Shown: piece by piece, positions 44,605 to 55,140 of the stretch
How the letters are laid out: every line of letters starts with the position of its first letter
Numbering within the stretch: position 1 is the first letter of the stretch
Source: an uncultured Bacillota bacterium
GTDB lineage: Bacteria; Bacillota; Clostridia; Christensenellales; Pumilibacteraceae
Length of the DNA stretch: 64,000 nt
Assembly: GCA_949294845.1 (NCBI GenBank)
Contig: CASFJH010000036.1
Span: forward strand, 18,140 to 82,139
Direction: 5' to 3'
Program-made: the position numbers and the translations under genes
Notes under the pieces: model-generated
Database searches by the model: none
What the model was told of the DNA's origin: nothing
Seen by the model: only the letters and a program-made list of their open reading frames with translations

Positions 44605-46106
44605 GTTCCCTGCTCGAACGCGCGGTACTGTATCGCTTCGGAAAGATGCTCCGCCCTTATGTCGGCGCTTTCCGCGAGATCGGCTATGGTGCGCGCCACC
44701 TTTAATATGCGAGTATACGCTCTTGCCGAAAGCCCCAGCTTATCGAACGCCGATTTGAGCAGCCTGTCGCCTTCGGCGTCCGGCCGGCAATACTCGCGCG
44801 TCATAGCGCTGTTCATCTTGGCGTTGCAGTAAACTCCGGAGCCTTCCAGTCTCTTCTGCTGAATCTTTCTCGCGCGGTTTACCCTCTCCCTCACGGCCGA
44901 GCTGGGTTCGGCGGTCTCGTCTGACGATATCTCGTCGTAAGTTACGTTATCGGCCTCTATCCTCAGATCTATCCTGTCAAGCAGCGGACCGGAAACGCGC
45001 GCGCGGTACTTCTGTATCTGCGCCGGCGTGCAAACGCACTCCTTGTCCGTGCCGTAATGTCCGCAGGGACACGGGTTCATACTTGCCACCAGCATGAAAT
45101 CCGCCGGATACGTCACGCTGCGCGCCGCGCGCGAAACGGTTATCACTCCGTCTTCGAGAGGCTGCCGCAGTATTTCCAGCGACGACCGCGGATACTCGGG
45201 CAGTTCGTCCAGAAACAGCACGCCGTTATGCGCGAGCGATATCTCTCCCGGCCTGGCCGACGTTCCGCCGCCCGTCATAGAGATTCTCGACGCGGTGTGA
45301 TGCGGACTGCGGAAGGGCCTTTCCCGTATTATGTCGCTGTCGAGAAGTCCGGCGACCGAATAAATTTCCGAGGTTTCGAGCGCCTCTTCAAGCGTCAGCT
45401 CGGGCATTATCGACGGCAGACATCTGGCAAGCATGGTTTTCCCGCCGCCGGGCGGTCCGACCATAAGCACGTTGTGACCGCCCGCTGCGGCTATCTCTAG
45501 CGCGCGTTTTGCGGCGTACTGACCTTTGACATACTTAAGATCTTCGGCGTAATCGCTCCTCTCCGTCTCCAGAGTGCGGTGAGCGACGGGCGCCGCGCCC
45601 TCTCCGCAGAATAAAGCCGCAGCCTCCTTAAGAGTGGCCGGTGCGTAAATCTCCGGTCCGGTTATGTACGCGGCTTCTCCGGCGTTGGCCGCCGGTATCA
45701 TTATTCTTTTACAGCCGGCGGCCGCCGCGGATATCAGAACGGGCAGCACTCCCCTGACTTTACGCAAAGTGCCGTCCAGAGCCAGCTCGCCCACGACCGG
45801 AAAATCCTCCGGCGCGGCGGCTATCTGTCCGGTAGCCGCAAGAATTCCCAAAGCTATGGGAAGGTCGTACAGCGAGCCTTCCTTTCTGGTATCGGCCGGC
45901 GCGAGGTTGACCGTAATGTTTTTAGGCGGAAATACGAATCCGCTGTTCTTTAACGCGCTTTTGACGCGCTCCTTCGATTCTTTGGTCGCCGCGTCGGGCA
46001 ATCCCACTATTTCTGTGCCCGGAAGCCCCGAATGAATATCCGTTTCGACCTCGACGGGATACGCGTCTATGCCGCGCAACCCGAAACTGCTGACTTTGGA
46101 AAGCAT
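44601..46106 (-). CDS. comM: YifB/ComM family Mg chelatase-like AAA ATPase
   Basis: ComM is a hexameric helicase that helps branch migration in natural transformation; Firmicutes members are often called YifB. The 501-residue protein starts MLSKVSSFGLRGIDAYPVEV and has KNITVNLAPADTRKEG, Walker A VGPPGGGKTMLARCLPS, Walker B GVLFLDELPEYPRSSLEILR, and MNPCPCGHYG with three cysteines near a C-terminal zinc-like cluster. The C-terminus ends in a helical Mg_chelatase_C domain. Confidence 0.96.
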   Translation of the reverse strand: MLSKVSSFGLRGIDAYPVEVETDIHSGLPGTEIVGLPDAATKESKERVKSALKNSGFVFPPKNITVNLAPADTRKEGSLYDLPIALGILAATGQIAAAPEDFPVVGELALDGTLRKVRGVLPVLISAAAAGCKRIMIPAANAGEAAYITGPEIYAPATLKEAAALFCGEGAAPVAHRTLETERSDYAEDLKYVKGQYAAKRALEIAAAGGHNVLMVGPPGGGKTMLARCLPSIMPELTLEEALETSEIYSVAGLLDSDIIRERPFRSPHHTASRISMTGGGTSARPGEISLAHNGVLFLDELPEYPRSSLEILRQPLEDGVITVSRAARSVTYPADFMLVASMNPCPCGHYGTDKECVCTPAQIQKYRARVSGPLLDRIDLRIEADNVTYDEISSDETAEPSSAVRERVNRARKIQQKRLEGSGVYCNAKMNSAMTREYCRPDAEGDRLLKSAFDKLGLSARAYTRILKVARTIADLAESADIRAEHLSEAIQYRAFEQGT

Positions 46107-46112
46107 TTGCGT

Positions 46113-47603
46113 TTACCTGTAAAACTGGCGCAGCGCAAGCCTGAGATTCGCGCCGGTATCGCCGTCTAAAAGCTTACGTCTGTCGGAAACGGATACATCC
46201 AGAAGCGTGAGCGTGAAATATATATGAGTAAGCACGGTTATAACCGCGCAGACCACCGAAATTACCGAATTCACTCCGCCCGAGAGCAGCGTCTGTCCCG
46301 AATAAGCCGCGTTTGACGAGGACAGCAACGAATCGGCGGCGTTGGACAGATACCCTGCCGAAACCATGACCGCGCAGGCGTTGACGGTAAACGCGACGGC
46401 CGCCGCCAGCAGGATTCTGAAAATACGCTTGTCCCGTATCACTGCGAACGAACATATCAAAAGCGCGAGAACGGGCGAAAGCGCCATAGCGCCGAATCCA
46501 ACGAAATACGTCGAAAGAGTCATCAGCACATACGCCGCGGTAAACGCCAGGTTGGCGCGGTTTTTCTTGCTCAGATACACCAGCAGAACTATTCCGACGA
46601 TGAGCAGCGCGAATATCGCGGCGAATATCGCCGAGGGGAAGCTGCCGCCAAGCATGACTCCGTTCTTGCCGAATATGACGAAAATGCCGGTCGAGTTATA
46701 TCCGAAATATTCAAACTCGACGAGCGGAAGAATACAGAAACGGTAAATCCAGCCGAAAAATCCGGCGCCGTAATACGCCGTTATGGCGGGCAGACTGATA
46801 AGATACGCGACCAGCACAGATACGACGACGTAAACAACCAGCTTCACGGGCAGCTTTCTGTCCGCGTTTTCGCCGTCCGATTTAAGAGCGACGCACGCCT
46901 TTATGAACGAGTATATGACGAACGTGGCGAAAACGGGTATGAGAAACAGCGCTTCGCGGCCGGTCATAAGCGTAAGAGCGAACGTCAACGTAAGCCCGGG
47001 ATAATTACGCCCCAGCATAAAGTACAGCGAAAGCGTGAAGCCGAGTATCATTATCGGATACGCCGAGCCCCATACGGCAGACGCAATCATGAAAGCCGGA
47101 CAGAGCGAGTACAGCCCCGCCAGTATCGCGCCGGTAAACCCGTTAAGGTATTTTTTCGCCAGCAGATACATTATCATGGCGGTAAACGCGTCCGCCGCTA
47201 TCAACGGCAGCTTAGCGAAAAACTGCATCCACACCGACTGCGAATCCAATCCGAAACCGCCCGTTATCAGCCCCATAAGGCGGTACACGAGCGCCGTCAG
47301 CGGAAAGAGAACTCCGCCGTCCGCATAGTAATCTTCAAAGCCGTTTTCCATAACGGAGAATATTTCGGCTATATCTTCGCGGTAACCGCGCACGGTAAAA
47401 GCGACGATAAGCCGCACGATCGCGCCCAGTCCTATAATCATACCGGTAAGCGCGGCAAGCGACCGCTTTTCCTCGCGCCCGATAAAACGTATCAGAAGCC
47501 ATACGGCCGCAACTATCGTAACCGCCGTAAACAGCGTGAATATGACTGCGAAAGTCACGTCGGCCGCCGCTGAAGTTACTCCGCTGAATGCAAATAAATT
47601 CAT
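46113..47603 (-). CDS. Polytopic membrane protein, possible GT-C glycosyltransferase
   Basis: A 496-residue protein with about eleven hydrophobic helices. The first loop has an acidic pair (YREDIAEIFS), and a segment KLPLIAADAFTAMIMYLLAK resembles the loop region of lipid-linked-sugar glycosyltransferases of the GT-C fold. It heads the transcript leading to comM, dprA, topA and trmFO, 6 bases before comM. I cannot name substrate or reaction. An alternative is a transport or flippase-like membrane protein. An AAGGGG sequence lies upstream of the ATG. Confidence 0.65.
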   Translation of the reverse strand: MNLFAFSGVTSAAADVTFAVIFTLFTAVTIVAAVWLLIRFIGREEKRSLAALTGMIIGLGAIVRLIVAFTVRGYREDIAEIFSVMENGFEDYYADGGVLFPLTALVYRLMGLITGGFGLDSQSVWMQFFAKLPLIAADAFTAMIMYLLAKKYLNGFTGAILAGLYSLCPAFMIASAVWGSAYPIMILGFTLSLYFMLGRNYPGLTLTFALTLMTGREALFLIPVFATFVIYSFIKACVALKSDGENADRKLPVKLVVYVVVSVLVAYLISLPAITAYYGAGFFGWIYRFCILPLVEFEYFGYNSTGIFVIFGKNGVMLGGSFPSAIFAAIFALLIVGIVLLVYLSKKNRANLAFTAAYVLMTLSTYFVGFGAMALSPVLALLICSFAVIRDKRIFRILLAAAVAFTVNACAVMVSAGYLSNAADSLLSSSNAAYSGQTLLSGGVNSVISVVCAVITVLTHIYFTLTLLDVSVSDRRKLLDGDTGANLRLALRQFYR

Positions 47604-47783
47604 ATGCCACCCCTTAAATGCAATTTGCCTGTCCGCTCCCGTCCTCTTACAGAACGGTACGCGGCGAAATATTAATGTTTTTTAAGCGCCTCCTACAGCG
47701 ACGTAAAGCTGCGCAGTATGCCTCAATGTCTATAGCGGCGCCGCAATATCCCGACAAGCGGCGCAGTATGCCGCGCGAACAAT

Positions 47784-47814
47784 AAAAGAAAAGAGTTCGG
47801 AAAATTCCAAACTC
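47784..47814 (-). terminator. Intrinsic terminator after rplS
   Basis: Stem GAGTTTGG / CCGAACTC with one G-U wobble, A+T-rich loop (47793-47814), followed by TTTTCTTTT on the minus strand. It lies 12 bases after the rplS stop. In the gap up to 47603 the 12-base string GCGCAGTATGCC occurs twice (47711 and 47761). Confidence 0.78.
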
Positions 47815-47826
47815 TCAGCTTTTTTC

Positions 47827-48174
47827 TTATCTGTCTTCTTTGATCTTCGCGGCTTTGCCGGACAGGTTACGCAGGTAATACAGTTTAGCGCGTCTTACTT
47901 TGCCGCGGCGCACGATTTCAATCTTGTCGATACGCGGCGAGTGTATCGGGAACACTCTCTCGATTCCGACGCCGAACGATACCCGGCGCACAGTGAACGT
48001 TTCTCTCACGCCGCCGTTCTTCTTTGCGATAACAGTTCCTTCAAACGCCTGAAGACGCTCGCGGTTGCCCTCGACGACTTTGACATACACTTTGACGACG
48101 TCACCTACGTTGAATTCGGGCACTTCGCTCTTCATGTACTCTTTTTCGATCGCTTCAATAATACTTCTGTTCAT
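47827..48174 (-). CDS. rplS: 50S ribosomal protein L19
   Basis: The 115-residue L19 protein sits at the subunit interface. It begins [20 protein letters not shown] and has [40 protein letters not shown] and the C-terminal [19 protein letters not shown]. It is usually linked with rimM and trmD, but here it stands alone with its own promoter, leader hairpin and terminator. Confidence 0.97.
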   Translation of the reverse strand: MNRSIIEAIEKEYMKSEVPEFNVGDVVKVYVKVVEGNRERLQAFEGTVIAKKNGGVRETFTVRRVSFGVGIERVFPIHSPRIDKIEIVRRGKVRRAKLYYLRNLSGKAAKIKEDR

Positions 48175-48205
48175 TGACTTTCACCTCCGTTTTTCAATAC
48201 GTTCA

Positions 48206-48230
48206 TTGGCAATTGACATCTTCAATCCAA
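48206..48230 (-). promoter_or_regulatory. Hairpin in the rplS leader
   Basis: In the predicted 75-base leader, TTGGATTGA pairs with TCAAT-CCAA (two-base bulge) around a 5-base loop. It is followed by GGAGGTG just before the rplS start. It resembles a ribosomal-protein leader in place and size; autoregulation by L19 is inference. Confidence 0.45.
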
Positions 48231-48254
48231 GCGGAACGCACAAGTCACTGATAG

Positions 48255-48283
48255 ATTTTACCATATGCGGCGGAATTTTGCAA
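48255..48283 (-). promoter_or_regulatory. Extended -10 promoter for rplS
   Basis: Minus-strand TTGCAA (48278-48283), 17-base spacer, TAAAAT (48255-48260) with TGG directly upstream of the -10. The leader is about 75 bases. Confidence 0.7.
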
Positions 48284-48310
48284 GCGTTTTGCGCAAGGTT
48301 TGTCTAATTT

Positions 48311-49086
48311 TTATTCGGACCGCCGCCCTTCCCTTGCGCGCCGTATTTTAAAAAACGCGAACGGATCGGCGCAGACACCCTTGCCCCATTCGGTCTCTGC
48401 CGCGCGGTAGAGCGCTTTGGCGAGTATGCGGTCGCGCCATATTATGCGACGTAGCACTTTCCTCAGCGTCCACACCTCGCCGTCGCATATGTGCTCGGCG
48501 TTGCGCATAAACCCTTCGGTCTCCGCCGAGGATACGGCGAACATACGATTCGCGTAAAGATCGCCTTTGTTCTCGTAGCCTATGCCGAGCTTGTTGAAAA
48601 GCTCGCCGGTGCCGAAAAACGCCGCCCGTCTTACGTCCGCGGCGGTAGTCAGCCCGTCCGGCAGTCCGTAAAGCGGCGCGTCGGCGTCGGGCAGCGATTC
48701 TATCATCTGCCCTAAGCATAGCGCCGAGCGCACGGCCATGTCCTTCATCACGCGGTACGCGATCGCATGAAAAGGTCCGCGCTCTATCGAAAAAATTATA
48801 TGCGACTCGGTGCCGTCTAAAGGATAGTCGGCAGTAAAAGACTCGATTATCCTGTGCTTATACTTATAAGTATAAGGCTTGCCTTTTGCCCAGCTCCACA
48901 GGGAATTGATTTCTCCGTCTATCCGCGCCAGCGCCGCCTCCTCGCTGCCGGCCGTAACGCAAGCACCGTGATGCTTTTCTGAGTACAGCCTGAAATTACG
49001 CCCGTCGGTCTCTTCAATAAGCGTTACTTCCGGCTCGGTTTCCGCCCTCAGCCGCGCCATTTTGACGTACATCGGCTCGCGTACCA

Positions 49087-49087
<1 letters not shown>
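48311..49087 (-). CDS. Protein of unknown function downstream of tgt (258 aa)
   Basis: I do not recognise this 258-residue protein with certainty. The first 60 residues (VTLIEETDGRNFRLYSEKHH, then GACVTAGSEEAALARIDGEI) recall HicB-like domains. The middle, HIIFSIERGPFHAIAYRVMK followed by DMAVRSALCLGQMIESL, is helical and might be DinB-like; both comparisons are weak. It has no signal peptide or membrane helix. The end is basic (KIRRAREGRRSE). It shares one base with the tgt stop, so it is the final gene of the ruvC-ruvA-ruvB-queA-tgt transcript. Base composition matches its neighbours. Confidence 0.75.
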
Positions 49088-50235
<1,148 letters not shown>

Positions 50236-50259
50236 TCAGCGCAACCGGCGCATTGCCCT

Positions 50260-50382
50260 GCCGCCGGTCTTGCGGCTTGCCGACTCTGCTGACGACTGCT
50301 TTATTCGTTACTGTCCGACATGGTTCTGTCATCATTGCCGTCAAGCTGCCGGTAAAATCGCCGCCGGTCTTGCGGCTTGCCG
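50260..50382. repeat. Pair of identical 23-base repeats 100 bases apart
   Basis: The 23 bases from 50260 to 50282 recur exactly at 50360-50382 in the queA-tgt gap. Each copy contains a small inverted repeat GCCGC and GCGGC around a 7-base loop. Sequences between and around the copies differ. The gap of 254 bases holds no supported gene. Confidence 0.7.
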
Positions 50383-50456
50383 GCGTTGTATGTGCCAAGC
50401 TGCCGCTGACGGATACGTCGTGCGCCGCACGCAGAATGCGGTGAAAAACCGTGAAG

Positions 50457-51482
50457 TTAAATAAGCAGCGTTGCGTCGCCGAAACTGAAGAATCTGTACT
50501 CCTTTTCAACCGCAGTTCTGTACATATTAAGCGCACGCTCTCTGCCTATAAACGCCGACACCAGCATGATGAGCGTGGATTCGGGCAGATGGAAATTCGT
50601 TATAAGTCCGTCCACCGATTTGAACTCGTAAGGCGGATATATAAAGACGGACGTTTCACCGCTGCCGGCGTGTATCATGCCGTCGTTTCCGGTCGAGCTT
50701 TCCAATACTCTGACAGACGTAGTACCGACCGCAATGATCCTTCTGCCTTCTTTTTTGGCAAGATTGAGCCTTTCGGCAGCCTGTTCCGAGACGGAGTAAT
50801 ACTCGCTGTGCATTTTGTGATCGGTAATATTTTCCGCCTTAACCGGTCTGAAAGTTCCCAATCCGACGTGAAGAAGTACCTTTACTATCTCGACGCCGGA
50901 AGCGCTCAGCTTGTCCATGAGCGCCGGCGTAAAATGCAGTCCGGCAGTGGGCGCCGCAGACGAACCGTTCTCCTTTGCGTAAACGGTCTGGTACCGTTCC
51001 CGATCCTCGAGTTTCTCATGAATATAATGCGGCAGTGGCATTTCGCCCACTTGGGAAAGTAGGTCCTCGAACACTCCGTCAAAGGAGAAACGCACCGTTC
51101 TAAGTCCTTCCTCTCCGCGTCCGATAACGACCGCTTTAAGCCTGTCGGAAAACACTATCTCGGTATCCGGCTCGGCTTTGCGCGAAGGTCGGGCAAGCAC
51201 TTCCCAATCGGTAAGGCTCAGCCGCTTGTGCAGAAGCAGCTCTATCCGAGCGCCCGATTTTTTATTGCCGTAAATTCTTGCAGGAAGCACGCGCGTATTG
51301 TTGATTACAAGCACGTCACCCGCCCTGAGATATTCGGGCAGATCGTAAAAATGTCTGTGCTCAATAGTGCCGTCGCCGCGGTGGAAAACCAGCATACGCG
51401 AACAGTCGCGCGGCTCTATAGGCGTCTGCGCAATCAGTCTTTCGGGCAGATCGTAATAAAAATCACTTTTTTTAAGTTCCAA
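50457..51482 (-). CDS. queA: S-adenosylmethionine:tRNA ribosyltransferase-isomerase
   Basis: QueA transfers ribosyl from SAM to preQ1 in tRNA to make epoxyqueuosine. The 341-residue protein starts MELKKSDFYYDLPERLIAQT. It has VINNTRVLPARIYGNKKSGA, APTAGLHFTPALM, FRPVKAENITDHKMHSEYY and TNFHLPESTLIMLVSAFIG. The ruvB-queA-tgt order is common in Firmicutes. Confidence 0.97.
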   Translation of the reverse strand: MELKKSDFYYDLPERLIAQTPIEPRDCSRMLVFHRGDGTIEHRHFYDLPEYLRAGDVLVINNTRVLPARIYGNKKSGARIELLLHKRLSLTDWEVLARPSRKAEPDTEIVFSDRLKAVVIGRGEEGLRTVRFSFDGVFEDLLSQVGEMPLPHYIHEKLEDRERYQTVYAKENGSSAAPTAGLHFTPALMDKLSASGVEIVKVLLHVGLGTFRPVKAENITDHKMHSEYYSVSEQAAERLNLAKKEGRRIIAVGTTSVRVLESSTGNDGMIHAGSGETSVFIYPPYEFKSVDGLITNFHLPESTLIMLVSAFIGRERALNMYRTAVEKEYRFFSFGDATLLI

Positions 51483-51533
51483 ATTAACCTCTTATGTCAC
51501 GCATAGTAGTAAATTTTTGCATTATTTGCACGA

Positions 51534-52565
51534 CTATTTGTCGAAAATCGACATCTGCGCGTCATTCTTCGGCGCGTCCAGCCCCAGATGCTTATAAGCC
51601 GCAGGCAGCGCGATTCTTCCGCGCGGAGTACGTCCGACAAAGCCGAGCTGCATAAGGAAAGGCTCCACGACGTCCTCTATAGTAACGGGCTCCTCGTTGA
51701 TGGAAGCGGACAGAGTTTCCAGTCCGACGGGACCGCCGCCGAATTTGACTATTATCGCCTGAAGCACCTTACGGTCTATGTCATCCAGCCCCAGCTCGTC
51801 CACATCGAGAAGGGTGAGCGCCTTGTCCGCAATCCCGCGCGTTATGACGCCCTGCCCCAATACTTCGGCGAAATCGCGCAGTCTTTTTAAAAGTCTGTTT
51901 GCGATACGCGGAGTACCGCGCGAACGGCGCGCTATTTCGAGAAAAGCGTCGGGAGCAACATCTATCCCGAGAATGGCGGCAGACCGTCTCAATATTACCG
52001 ACAGCTCTTCGGGCGTATACATTTCAAGTCTGCAAATTACTCCGAATCTGTCGCGCAGCGGTCCGGTAAGCATACCGGCGCGCGTCGTTGCGCCTATAAG
52101 CGTAAAATGCGGGAGATTAAGCCGCATACTGCGCGCGCTCGGTCCTTTTCCTATAATTATGTCCAGCGCAAAATCCTCCATAGCGGGATAAAGCACTTCT
52201 TCCACCGAACGGTTGAGGCGGTGTATCTCGTCTACAAAAAGCACGTCGTTTTCGTTGAGATTGGTAAGTATTGCGGCAAGATCGCCGGCGCGCTCTATCG
52301 CAGGGCCGCTGGTTATACGCAGCTGCACGCCCAGCTCGTTTGCTATAATATGCGAAAGCGTCGTTTTGCCCAGTCCCGGAGGTCCGTACAAAAGCACATG
52401 ATCGAGCGCTTCTCCGCGTTTTTTGGACGCCTCGATAAATACCTTAAGATTGGCTTTTACCTTTTCCTGCCCCACATAATCGCTTATGCTTTTCGGTCTG
52501 AGCGATACGTCGAGTTCGGCGTCGTCGCAAGTGCGGGTGCTGGTTATGAACCTCTCTTCGTCCAT
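51534..52565 (-). CDS. ruvB: Holliday junction branch migration ATPase RuvB
   Basis: RuvB is the hexameric motor for branch migration. The 343-residue protein has [20 protein letters not shown], Walker [21 protein letters not shown], Walker [12 protein letters not shown], and sensor 1 in [13 protein letters not shown]. The C-terminal winged-helix domain ends [13 protein letters not shown]. It overlaps no neighbour and is 14 bases after ruvA. Confidence 0.97.
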   Translation of the reverse strand: MDEERFITSTRTCDDAELDVSLRPKSISDYVGQEKVKANLKVFIEASKKRGEALDHVLLYGPPGLGKTTLSHIIANELGVQLRITSGPAIERAGDLAAILTNLNENDVLFVDEIHRLNRSVEEVLYPAMEDFALDIIIGKGPSARSMRLNLPHFTLIGATTRAGMLTGPLRDRFGVICRLEMYTPEELSVILRRSAAILGIDVAPDAFLEIARRSRGTPRIANRLLKRLRDFAEVLGQGVITRGIADKALTLLDVDELGLDDIDRKVLQAIIVKFGGGPVGLETLSASINEEPVTIEDVVEPFLMQLGFVGRTPRGRIALPAAYKHLGLDAPKNDAQMSIFDK

Positions 52566-52579
52566 ATTTCTCCTCTCGT

Positions 52580-53158
52580 TTATGATTTAAGCGCCATGAA
52601 AACTATCTGCTCGGTAGTAAGTCCTTTGCCGTTGACTCTGGACACCGCGGCGACAGCCTCATTCTTATTGAATCCCAACGCGATAAGCGCTAAAACGGCG
52701 TCCTCATCCGGTACTACGCCTGGCATAATACCGCATTTTTCGCCTATATCGGCAATTTCAGCGCCGATTTTATCCTTTAATTCGAGCACAATACGCTCCG
52801 CCGTTTTCTTGCCCACGCCCTTTACGGACGACAGCGCGGCGATGTCGCCCTGTGCTATCGCCGCTATAAGCTCGTTTACGCCAACGCCGCCGAGGATACC
52901 TATCGCCATTTTCGCACCTATGCCGCTGACGTTTATGAGTTTTAAAAACATATCCTTTTCCGACGCGTCCTTGAATCCGTAAAGCGCCACGCCGTTTTCC
53001 GTCACGCTCAGATACACGGGCAGCTTTACGTCGTCGCCTATCGACGCGCCGGCAGCCGCGGCGCGACTTACCGTCATCTCATAACCCAGTCCGCCGCACT
53101 CCACCACAAGCGTATTTTCGCCGGCGTCGGCGATTTTTCCTTTGATATAGCTGAGCAT
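52580..53158 (-). CDS. ruvA: Holliday junction branch migration protein RuvA
   Basis: RuvA tetramers bind the four-way junction and recruit RuvB. The 192-residue protein starts [20 protein letters not shown] followed by [10 protein letters not shown]. It has the two helix-hairpin-helix motifs ([19 protein letters not shown] and [19 protein letters not shown]) and the flexible C-terminal domain III ([20 protein letters not shown]). It is separated from ruvC by 133 bases without a visible gene. Confidence 0.96.
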   Translation of the reverse strand: MLSYIKGKIADAGENTLVVECGGLGYEMTVSRAAAAGASIGDDVKLPVYLSVTENGVALYGFKDASEKDMFLKLINVSGIGAKMAIGILGGVGVNELIAAIAQGDIAALSSVKGVGKKTAERIVLELKDKIGAEIADIGEKCGIMPGVVPDEDAVLALIALGFNKNEAVAAVSRVNGKGLTTEQIVFMALKS

Positions 53159-53291
53159 TTCAGTCTCCTTTTGAAAGCCTTGTCTTATATTTCATCTCCG
53201 ATCTACGCCGGCCAGGAAAACTTCTGCACCGGTCGCCGTTCGAGCGTCACTCTTCTCCGTACATCATTCGGGCGTCATTCTGCGCGGCGCG

Positions 53292-53783
53292 TCAGTTAAG
53301 CGTCCTTTGCCTGTAAGCGAGCATATTGGCATGACATACCGCAATCGCCAACGCGTCGGCCACGTCGTCGGGCTTCGGCTCGGACTTTAAACCAAGCAGC
53401 GCGCGCACCATATACTGAACCTGCTTCTTTTCCGCGCGCCCCTGCCCCGTCAGCGCCTGCTTGACCTGAAGCGGCGTATATTCGTAAAGCTTACCGCATT
53501 CCCTTATCGCCGCTAGAAGTATAACCCCGCGCGCTTCGGCGACTTTGATTCCGGTAGTTATGTTGGTGTTGAAAAAAAGCTCCTCAATGGCTATCGAATC
53601 GGGTTCGAAGCGCTTTATGAGCGCGGTAAGCGCTTCGTCCAGCATAGCCAGCCGCACGGGAAGGCTTTCGGTGGGCGGCGTGGTTATAACGCCGTAATCC
53701 ACCGCGGACAGATCGGATTTCTCCTTTCTGATCACTCCGTAGCCGGTAGTCGCGTATCCTGGATCTATGCCTAAAATAATCAA
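53292..53783 (-). CDS. ruvC: Holliday junction resolvase RuvC
   Basis: RuvC cuts Holliday junctions. The 163-residue protein has the catalytic acidic residues in ILGIDPGYATTGYGV (Asp7), IAIEELFF (Glu) and DVADALAIAVCH (Asp pair). The start is a TTG (53783) preceded by GGAG at 6 bases. It heads the ruvC-ruvA-ruvB-queA-tgt transcript and faces argG across a shared regulatory gap. Confidence 0.96.
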   Translation of the reverse strand: MIILGIDPGYATTGYGVIRKEKSDLSAVDYGVITTPPTESLPVRLAMLDEALTALIKRFEPDSIAIEELFFNTNITTGIKVAEARGVILLAAIRECGKLYEYTPLQVKQALTGQGRAEKKQVQYMVRALLGLKSEPKPDDVADALAIAVCHANMLAYRQRTLN

Positions 53784-53810
53784 AATTTGCTCCGTACCGC
53801 TGAAAATAAC

Positions 53811-53839
53811 TTGATTTATCGGCGGAAATGTATTATTAT
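53811..53839 (+). promoter_or_regulatory. argG-argH promoter
   Basis: Plus-strand TTGATT (53811-53816), 17-base spacer, TATTAT (53834-53839). The -10 lies inside the first of two near-identical 14-base boxes. The leader to the argG ATG is about 60 bases. Confidence 0.6.
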
Positions 53840-53861
53840 ATAGCTACTGTATTACTATATA
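53829..53861. promoter_or_regulatory. Tandem operator-like boxes between argG and ruvC
   Basis: TGTATTATTATATA (53829-53842) and TGTATTACTATATA (53848-53861) differ at one base and are 19 bases apart. The first covers the argG -10; the second covers the ruvC -10 region. Their A+T-rich near-palindromic form resembles ArgR/AhrC sites. Assignment to ArgR is inference. Confidence 0.5.
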
Positions 53862-53882
53862 TTTTATTTTGCGCGTTGTCAA
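53854..53882 (-). promoter_or_regulatory. ruvC operon promoter
   Basis: Minus-strand consensus TTGACA (53877-53882), 17-base spacer, TATAGT (53854-53859). It overlaps the second operator-like box and runs divergent from the argG promoter. Confidence 0.68.
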
Positions 53883-53907
53883 GCGATTGACCGCCAAGGA
53901 GAGTTTT

Positions 53908-55125
53908 ATGAGTAAAATGAAGATTGTTCTGGCTTATTCGGGCGGATTGGACACGACCATTATCATTCCGTGGCTTAAAGAGCATTACGACTGCGAAGTT
54001 ATCGCCGTCGCCGCAGACGTCGGCCAGGGCGAAGAGCTCGCTCCGCTCAAGGAAAAAGCGATTAAGAGCGGCGCCTCGAAAATCTATATCGAGGATCTCA
54101 AGGAGGAGTTCATAACCGATTATATTTACCCCACGCTCAAAGCCGGCGCGGTTTACGAGCACAAATATCTTTTGGGCACGTCTTTCGCCCGCCCCATAAT
54201 AGCCAAACGTCTCGCCGAGATCGCCATACGCGAGGGCGCTCAGGCAATATGCCACGGCTGCACCGGCAAAGGCAACGATCAGGTAAGATTCGAGCTGACG
54301 CTCAAAGCGTTCTGCCCCGACATGAAAATTATCGCGCCCTGGCGTATCTGGGACATCAAATCGCGCGAGGAGGAGATCGAATACGCCGAAAAGCACGGGC
54401 TGGACGTTCCCGTAACCAAAAAGCACCCCTACTCGATGGACAGGAATATCTGGCACCTCAGCCATGAAGGCAGCGATCTCGAAGATCCCTGGAACGAGCC
54501 TCACGACGAAATGCTGCTCATATGCAACCCGATAGACAAGACTCCCGACGCGCCCGAATATGTTGAGATAGACTTCGAGAAAGGCGTTCCCGTATCGGTA
54601 AACGGCAAAAAACTTGCGCCGGTCGCACTGCTCGAGACGCTCAACGAAATCGGCGCGCGCCACGGCGTAGGCGTAGACGATATAGTAGAAAACCGTCTCG
54701 TAGGCATGAAGTCGCGCGGCGTTTACGAGAATCCGGCCGGAGCCATACTGTATGCGGCGCATCGCAATCTGGAAGAGATAACGCTTGACCGCGCGACTTC
54801 CCACTATAAAGAAACCGTGGCGGTGAGGTTTGCCGAGCTGGTTTACGACGGCAACTGGTTTACGCCCTTACGCGAAGCGCTCTCGGCTTTCGTCGACAAG
54901 ACTCAGGAGACCGTTACCGGCACCGTAAGACTCAAGCTCTACAAAGGCCGCATCTCTTCCGCCGGCGTCAAATCGCCTTACTCGCTTTACGACGAGGATA
55001 TCGCCACCTTCTCCGCCGACGAAGTTTACGATCAGAAGGATTCGGCAGGATTTATAAACCTATTCGGTCTGCCCATCAAAGTGCGCGCAAAAATGCTCGA
55101 GCGCAACGCGAAAAAAAATAAATAA
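53908..55125 (+). CDS. argG: Argininosuccinate synthase
   Basis: ArgG condenses citrulline and aspartate with ATP. The 405-residue protein has the PP-loop [34 protein letters not shown], and [37 protein letters not shown] is near the middle. I chose the ATG at 53908 with AAGGAGAG upstream; ATG at 53917 is also possible. It is one of only two plus-strand genes and is followed by argH in 15 bases. Confidence 0.97.
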   Translation: MSKMKIVLAYSGGLDTTIIIPWLKEHYDCEVIAVAADVGQGEELAPLKEKAIKSGASKIYIEDLKEEFITDYIYPTLKAGAVYEHKYLLGTSFARPIIAKRLAEIAIREGAQAICHGCTGKGNDQVRFELTLKAFCPDMKIIAPWRIWDIKSREEEIEYAEKHGLDVPVTKKHPYSMDRNIWHLSHEGSDLEDPWNEPHDEMLLICNPIDKTPDAPEYVEIDFEKGVPVSVNGKKLAPVALLETLNEIGARHGVGVDDIVENRLVGMKSRGVYENPAGAILYAAHRNLEEITLDRATSHYKETVAVRFAELVYDGNWFTPLREALSAFVDKTQETVTGTVRLKLYKGRISSAGVKSPYSLYDEDIATFSADEVYDQKDSAGFINLFGLPIKVRAKMLERNAKKNK

Positions 55126-55140
55126 TTCCGGAGTTCACTT

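Noticed and set aside
47701..47780. Two copies of GCGCAGTATGCC in the rplS-comM-operon gap as a repeat element
   Set aside because: Only 12 bases, two copies, no further structure; too little to support a repeat call.
53159..53291. A missing gene between ruvA and ruvC
   Set aside because: No start, ribosome-binding sequence or motif; just short GC-rich sequence with repeated CGTC-type strings.
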